DNA of 64,000 nucleotides, taken from assembly GCF_947242115.1 (NCBI RefSeq), contig NC_074716.1, positions 4,318,001-4,382,000 of the forward strand, in the 5' to 3' direction. The position numbers and the translations under genes are program-made. Numbering within the stretch: position 1 is the first letter of the stretch; the number at the start of each line of letters is the position of its first letter. Of this stretch, positions 59,401-64,000 are shown piece by piece. This DNA is from Biomphalaria glabrata (lineage: Eukaryota > Mollusca > Gastropoda > Planorbidae). The notes under the pieces are model-generated. The model saw only the letters and a list, made by a program, of their open reading frames with translations, was not told the DNA's origin and ran no database searches.

Positions 59401-62400
59401 CCAGCGCTTTATGAATTTGACACGAAACACATACACACTCACAACCAGCGCTTTATGAATTTGACACGAAACACATACACATTCACAACCAGCGCTTTAT
59501 GAATTTGACACGAAACACATACACATTCACAACCAACGCTTTATGAATTAGACACGAAACACATACACACTCACAACCAGCGCTTTATGAATTAGACACG
59601 AAACACATACACACTCACAACCAGCGCTTTATGAATTTGACAAGAAACACATACACACTCACAACCAGCGCTTTATGAATTTGACACGAAACACATACAC
59701 ATTCACAACCAGCGCTTTATGAATTTGACACGAAACACATACACATTCACAACCAGCGCTTTATGAATTTGACACGAAACACATACACATTCACAACCAG
59801 CGCTTTATGAATTTGACACGAAACACATACACATTCACAACCAGCGCTTTATGAATTTGACACGAAACACATACACATTCACAACCAGCGCTTTATGAAT
59901 TTGACACGAAACACATACACATTCACAACCAGCGCTTTATGAATTTGACACGAAACACATACACATTCACAACCAGCGCTTTATGAATTTGACACGAAAC
60001 ACATACACATTCACAACCAGCGCTTTATGAATTTGACACGAAACACATACACATTCAAAACCAGCGCTTTATGAATTTGACTTCTATGAACTTCTCGATG
60101 ACGACAGTTGATCTTGTAACACTCTGACCGAAAGTGGGATAAAGGAGTTTTTAAATCTTTCAGTTTTAGTCCTAATGGAAAGGAGACGACCACTTCTTTC
60201 AGATCTGATGTATATGGCTCCTTTTGTCTCGAAAGGCAATGGAATCGTGAAGCTTTCTTGGAAAAGCTCTTCTCTCTTTGTCTCTCTTTCTCTCCTCTCG
60301 TCTCTCCAGAGAGTAACGGACTTTTGCCTACGTCAGGAGTGGTGGCAAGCTTTTTGTATCGAGGACCGCATTAAAACAATTTGGGAAAAGGTGGGCCGCA
60401 TATGTATTCATGTATATGTACTTACAACTTGAAAAATACACTAGCTGACTGTATGTCTTTTAATTCATATTTATACAGTACATTCACTTTTTATTTTTTC
60501 ACACTCCCAATTGAGGAATTACAACAAGAGTTAGCCATTTCTAAAACCAATTTTACGATTTTAAAAAAATTCTATTGTCTTTTTACGTCACATTTCACCA
60601 CAAATGTACAGTTCTCACCACAAATGTATAGTTCTCACCACAAATGTACAGTTCTCACCACAAATGTATAGTTCTCACCACAAATGTACAGTTCTCACCA
60701 CAAATGTACAGTTCTCACCACAAATGTACAGTTCTCACCACAAATGTACAGTTCTCACCACAAATGTACAGTTCTACTTAATGTGAAGCATTTAACTTTT
60801 TTACGCTTGTTCATCATGTTCCGGAACTAGTTTACTATTGGTCATCCTTGTGACTGCTGTCAAATAACAACGAAGGTATTGACTGGAGCTTCTCTTTCAT
60901 GTCATAATGTGAATGGAGCTATGTTCTCTGGAGCTGAATCAACTACTGCGCTAAATGGTGAGCTGGTGGTATTGAAAACTGGTTCTTGACGTCTTAAAAT
61001 TTGCTTTTATAAATGCCACACTTTGGGAATCTAAATAAGTCTTGTACTATTAACCATTTCACTACAAAAAGTTTCACCTTTCAGCAAAGGTAAAAGACAA
61101 AGCCTGTTTGCACTTGCTTGCCTGGAGAAACTGAAAAGCCTTGTTTGAAAAGATTTAACTTGCACTTACATATCATAGTCAAACAACTCATTGCAAAAGT
61201 CATGAAAAACATGAAATTTAGTCTTCCACTCTTCATTAGAAATATTAGTAACAAAGTCACAGTCAATTTTCTTCAAGGAACACAATTTCTTTCTTAAGAT
61301 TTTATATTCTTCTCAGTACCTTGCCAATGCTAAGCCTGCGGATTCATCGGAATATTCTGTTTCTAAATCTTAAAGTACTTTTCGAAACTGGCTGTGGTTA
61401 AAGCCCCTAGCTTTGATAAGTTTCATATTTAATCGGTCAAGAAAATATTTTATGCAGCTTTGCGCAAACTTTCCTATTTAGAGTTTATGGTTGGAATATT
61501 CTAAAAAAAAAAAAAATCTTAGTCAAAGATCTAGCTCTATCATTTTAAGACAACCAGTTTTCAATACCACAAGCTCACCATTTAGCGCAGAAGCTGATTC
61601 AGCTCCTGAGAACACAGCTCCATCTTGTTCAAAGCATAACAAACACTCAACACAGTTCTTCATAGCATTGAATAAATACTGGCCTGAGATTGTGTCTGAG
61701 TGTATTGAAGTAGAGCCTAGAAGGACAATCATCGTTTAATTGAAACTTTTTATAATGACACAGTTTCAATCATTTATACAGATATTTAGAATTATTTTTA
61801 ATATATTTCATTTTTATACAGATATTTAGAATTATTTTTAATATATTTCATTTTTATACAGATATTTAGAATTATTTTTAATACATTTCATTTTTATACA
61901 GATATTTAGAATTATTTTTAATATATTTCATTTTTATACAGATATTTAGAATTATTTTTAATATATTTCATTTTTATACAGATATTTAGAATTATTTTTA
62001 ATATATTTCTTTTTTATACAGATATTTAGAATTATTTTTAATATATTTCATTTTTATACAGATATTTAGAATTATTTTTAATATATTTCTTTTATATACA
62101 GATATTTAGAATTATTTTTAATATATTTCATTTTTATACAGATATTTAGAATTATTTTTAATATATTTCATTTTTATACAGATATTTAGAATTATTTTTA
62201 ATACATTTCATTTGTATACAGATATTTAGAATTATTTTTAATATATTTCATTTTTATACAGATATTTAGAATTATTTTTAATATATTTCATTTTTATACA
62301 GATATTTAGAATTATTTTTAATACATTTCATTTTTATACAGATATTTAGAATTATTTTTAATATATTTCATTTTTATACAGATATTTAGAATTATTTTTA

Positions 62401-63590
62401 ATATATTTCATTTTTATACAGATATTTAGAATTATTTTTAATATATTTCTTTTTTATACAGATATTTAGAATTATTTTTAATATATTTCATTTTTATACA
62501 GATATTTAGAATTATTTTTAATATATTTCTTTTATATACAGATATTTAGAATTATTTTTAATATATTTCATTTTTATACAGATATTTAGAATTATTTTTA
62601 ATATATTTCATTTTTATACAGATATTTAGAATTATTTTTAATACATTTCATTTGTATACAGATATTTAGAATTATTTTTAATATATTTCATTTTTATACA
62701 GATATTTAGAATTATTTTTAATATATTTCATTTTTATACAGATATTTAGAATTATTTTTAATATATTTCTTTTATATACAGATATTTAGAATTATTTTTA
62801 ATATATTTCTTTTATATACAGATATTTAGAATTATTTTTAATATATTTCATTTTTACATGTATATAGTATGGTCACACCTGATTTCTGTAGGTGTCCGCG
62901 AGCCGCAAAAAAAAAACACACTCCGGCTGGCTACATGTGGCCCGCCCGTAATTTGCCCACCCCCTGGTCTACGTGATTATAGGCTACTTGTTTTAATCTA
63001 TCCAGACATCTCTTGATATTAATACATTTCTCAAAACTTTGTTAAAAAATTGACTAAAATAAAAACCTAATAAATTCTTAAATTGTATTTAACTATTAGC
63101 ATTATGTGTGTTGTAGGTTGGGCAGAACTTGCCATGTTCCAATCACTTCAGAAACAACACAGTCTTAGACAACTGGAAAAATATATCTGAAGTAGCTCTG
63201 GTCATATACAAAAACAGCACTCCAGTGCATCACGTGATATTTAACGGATCAAGCTCGACCTACATGACCTGGATGGATAAGAATAAGATCGAGAGCACCA
63301 GCTGGGTAGACATATATAACAATTCTGCCAACTATTTCGGCATATTCGGGCATCAAGAAAATGCAATGCGGAGAACTTTTTTTATGAACCATAATTACGG
63401 GACATGCCCTAACGACCAGGGCTGGTTTGTTGCCGTTGACAACATACTTGGCGACTGTATGTGGGAGCAGACGCCCAAATTTCCAATGTTCAAATACTCA
63501 ACTGGTAATATTATGATAAACTGGAACGAGGCTAAGACAGACCATGCTGAATATTTTGCCGTGTTTGTCAAATATAACAAATCAACATAG
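56495..63590 (+). CDS. gene B: secreted paralogue of gene A without an Ig domain
   Basis: Three exons: 56495-56599, 58427-58573, 63117-63590, GT-AG, all phase 0, giving 241 aa. Exon 1 starts with a short hydrophobic leader (MCLALIPVLIQASS) and ends VTKCQ. Exons 2-3 match exons 3-4 of gene A: FRGT, VYPAY, GTGLP, KGC, then DNWKNISEV, VIYK, TFFMNH, GWFVAVD, CMWE and FVK. All five cysteines align and the last intron sits at the same residue and phase. By eye, about 76 of 152 residues are identical in the last exon, without gaps. Several N-glycosylation sites (NNT, NIS, NST, NGS) fit secretion. The upstream end is the weak point: a CCAG acceptor-like site inside exon 1 leaves room for an internal exon with further exons upstream. 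Confidence 0.8.
56612..57026. mobile_element. hAT-type non-autonomous element, CAGGGCCGG family, copy 3 (gene B intron 1)
   Basis: 415 bp, ends CAGGGCCGGTCTTAG and ACGGGCCCTG, exact 8-bp duplication ataatcgt. It starts only 12 bp after the exon 1 donor of gene B. Confidence 0.92.
57110..57335 (+). mobile_element. LINE family 2 3' end (gene B intron 1)
   Basis: Near-identical to 22800-23005: CACTGCGCCCACCCTTATGA, CTCTTTGAATGCCCCTTCCT, GCACAGTCTGCAAAAGAGCT. Strongly 5'-truncated. Confidence 0.85.
57572..57645 (-). mobile_element. short TTAA-flanked MITE, copy 2 (gene B intron 1)
   Basis: 74 bp, TTAA on both sides, reverse orientation relative to copy 1; the interior ACCAGCGTTGATTCCACCAG is nearly the same. 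Confidence 0.85.
57851..58105 (+). repeat. SINE family B (gene B intron 1)
   Basis: Head GGCGCGGTGGCTGAGAGG with GGGTTCGAATCC, and the CAGAAACAGATGACC 3' part. An internal inverted copy of AGAGCTGGGTGGA gives a hairpin not seen in the other copies. Confidence 0.85.
58138..58392 (+). mobile_element. TTAA-flanked MITE, copy 3, longer form (gene B intron 1)
   Basis: 255 bp with the same ends (CTCTTTCTCTCC and GGAGAGAAAGAG) and TTAA on both sides, but a longer AT-rich interior. Its right end is about 34 bp before gene B exon 2, so it supplies sequence next to the branch-point region. Confidence 0.82.
58830..60080. repeat. 44-bp minisatellite, about 28 copies (gene B intron 2)
   Basis: Unit CACGAAACACATACACATTC + ACAACCAGCGCTTTATGAATTTGA. 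The main variants are ATTC/ACTC and TTTGA/TTGGA/TTAGA. Confidence 0.95.
60595..60775. repeat. 20-bp tandem repeat, nine copies, inside the hAT element
   Basis: Unit GTTCTCACCACAAATGTACA. The related element at 50363 has a single equivalent (CCCCACAAATATACAGTTG near 50605). Confidence 0.93.
61757..62860. repeat. 40-bp minisatellite, about 27 copies, inside the hAT element
   Basis: Unit GATATTTAGAATTATTTTTA + ATATATTTCATTTTTATACA. A longer block with the same order of variants (TTTCTTTTTT, TTTCTTTTAT, CATTTCATTTGT) appears twice, showing block duplication. The sister element has one unit near 51950. Confidence 0.95.
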
Positions 63591-63598
63591 TATGAAGA

Positions 63599-63604
63599 AA
63601 TAAA
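63599..63604 (+). terminator. polyadenylation signal of gene B
   Basis: AATAAA 9 bp after the gene B stop codon. Very close, but it is the first canonical signal downstream. Confidence 0.6.
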
Positions 63605-63860
63605 TTGAAAAGTCACATGTTTAAATGTTTAACTCTCGTTTGCGTTTTGTTGTAGCTTTATGTGTACATGTTATTTTAAAATTTGATGTGTTTTGGGGGG
63701 TTACAAACTCTTTAAGAGCTCAAGCGTAGCCTATAACTAGTATATAACAGAAGCCTGATATACTTCGGACAGGAGAGATCGTTAGCCTTAGCTGGCTAAC
63801 CACATTGGATAAGGATAACTCTTAATCCAATCCTCTGCTGCCTTTCGGATATATCCAAAT

Positions 63861-64000
63861 ATGAAAAAGGCTTCGAAAATCAGCCCTCAGGAACAATTAG
63901 AAGTCGATGACCTTAGGGCAGCTTGTAGACCAGTGTCTGACCCTAGCAGAACCTTCAACGCTGCTGATCCTAAACTGTTTCGGCACCGGCACATCAGCAG
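63861..64000 (+). other. open frame running off the window end, identity unknown
   Basis: An ATG at 63861 opens a frame (MKKASKISPQEQLEVDDLRA...) that continues to the window edge without a stop. It is too short to identify; it could be the start of a retrotransposon ORF or a gene exon. Confidence 0.25.

Larger units (their letters stand above)
60334..62966. mobile_element. hAT element, relative of 50363, with internal minisatellites (gene B intron 2)
   Basis: Ends CAGGAGTGGTGGCAAGC and AATTTGCCCACCCCCTG. Flanks gcctacgt and gtctacgt match in seven of eight. The interior is colinear with 50363-52085 except for two expanded arrays (60595-60775 and 61757-62860), which account for its greater length. 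Confidence 0.85.

Noticed and set aside
61523-61739. Overlapping frames on both strands inside the hAT element at 60334
   Set aside because: Short and lacking a recognisable transposase motif; at most decayed transposase sequence.

Overview
This is animal nuclear DNA: AT-rich, with spliced genes (GT-AG introns) and dense transposons, SINEs and minisatellites. The gene content suggests a pulmonate or related heterobranch snail. There is a secreted protein with a FREP-like immunoglobulin domain, a mitochondrial-clan P450 of the kind gastropods carry (CYP10-like), and a mollusc-style orphan rhodopsin-class GPCR. There are also hAT elements resembling SPIN, a family reported from the pond snail Lymnaea. 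The species assignment is inference.

Layout. 1-5.3 kb: the 3' part of a Ty3/gypsy-type LTR element whose integrase lies before the reverse transcriptase (Gmr1-like order). 5.3-8.5 kb: no gene, only SINE pieces. 8.5-9.7 kb: a GPCR on the minus strand. 9.7-21.5 kb: no gene recognised; it holds a 33-bp minisatellite, MITEs, a solo LTR nested in a SINE, and LINE tails. 21.5-35.3 kb: a nine-exon mitochondrial P450 on the minus strand, which I assembled in phase into 506 codons; almost every intron carries a transposon or tandem repeat. 35.3-40.5 kb: no gene; it includes a hAT-like element whose end has been amplified about 15 times. 40.56-42.87 kb: a 2.3-kb transposon with an exact 8-bp target duplication, ending about 60 bp before the TATA box of the next gene. 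43.0-47.2 kb: gene A, four exons, 372 aa: signal peptide, Ig-like domain, short linker, and a C-terminal domain I do not recognise. 47.2-56.4 kb: a 20-bp minisatellite in the presumed 3' UTR of gene A, LINE copies (one split by a 1.7-kb hAT element) and LTR relics. 56.5-63.6 kb: gene B, a paralogue of gene A with the same unknown domain and the same last intron position and phase but no Ig domain, 241 aa. Its introns are full of transposons.

The main biological point is the gene A/gene B pair. Both look secreted. They share a domain of about 200 residues with five aligned cysteines and about 50% identity over 152 gap-free residues of the last exon. One copy joins this domain to a FREP-like Ig domain, as in snail immune lectins, but the C-terminal domain is not a fibrinogen, C-type lectin or galectin fold that I can recognise. 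It is a candidate new recognition-molecule class. The second theme is transposon activity. There are many hAT-type insertions with intact 8-bp target duplications, including four SPIN-like copies, and minisatellites have grown from sequence inside hAT elements.
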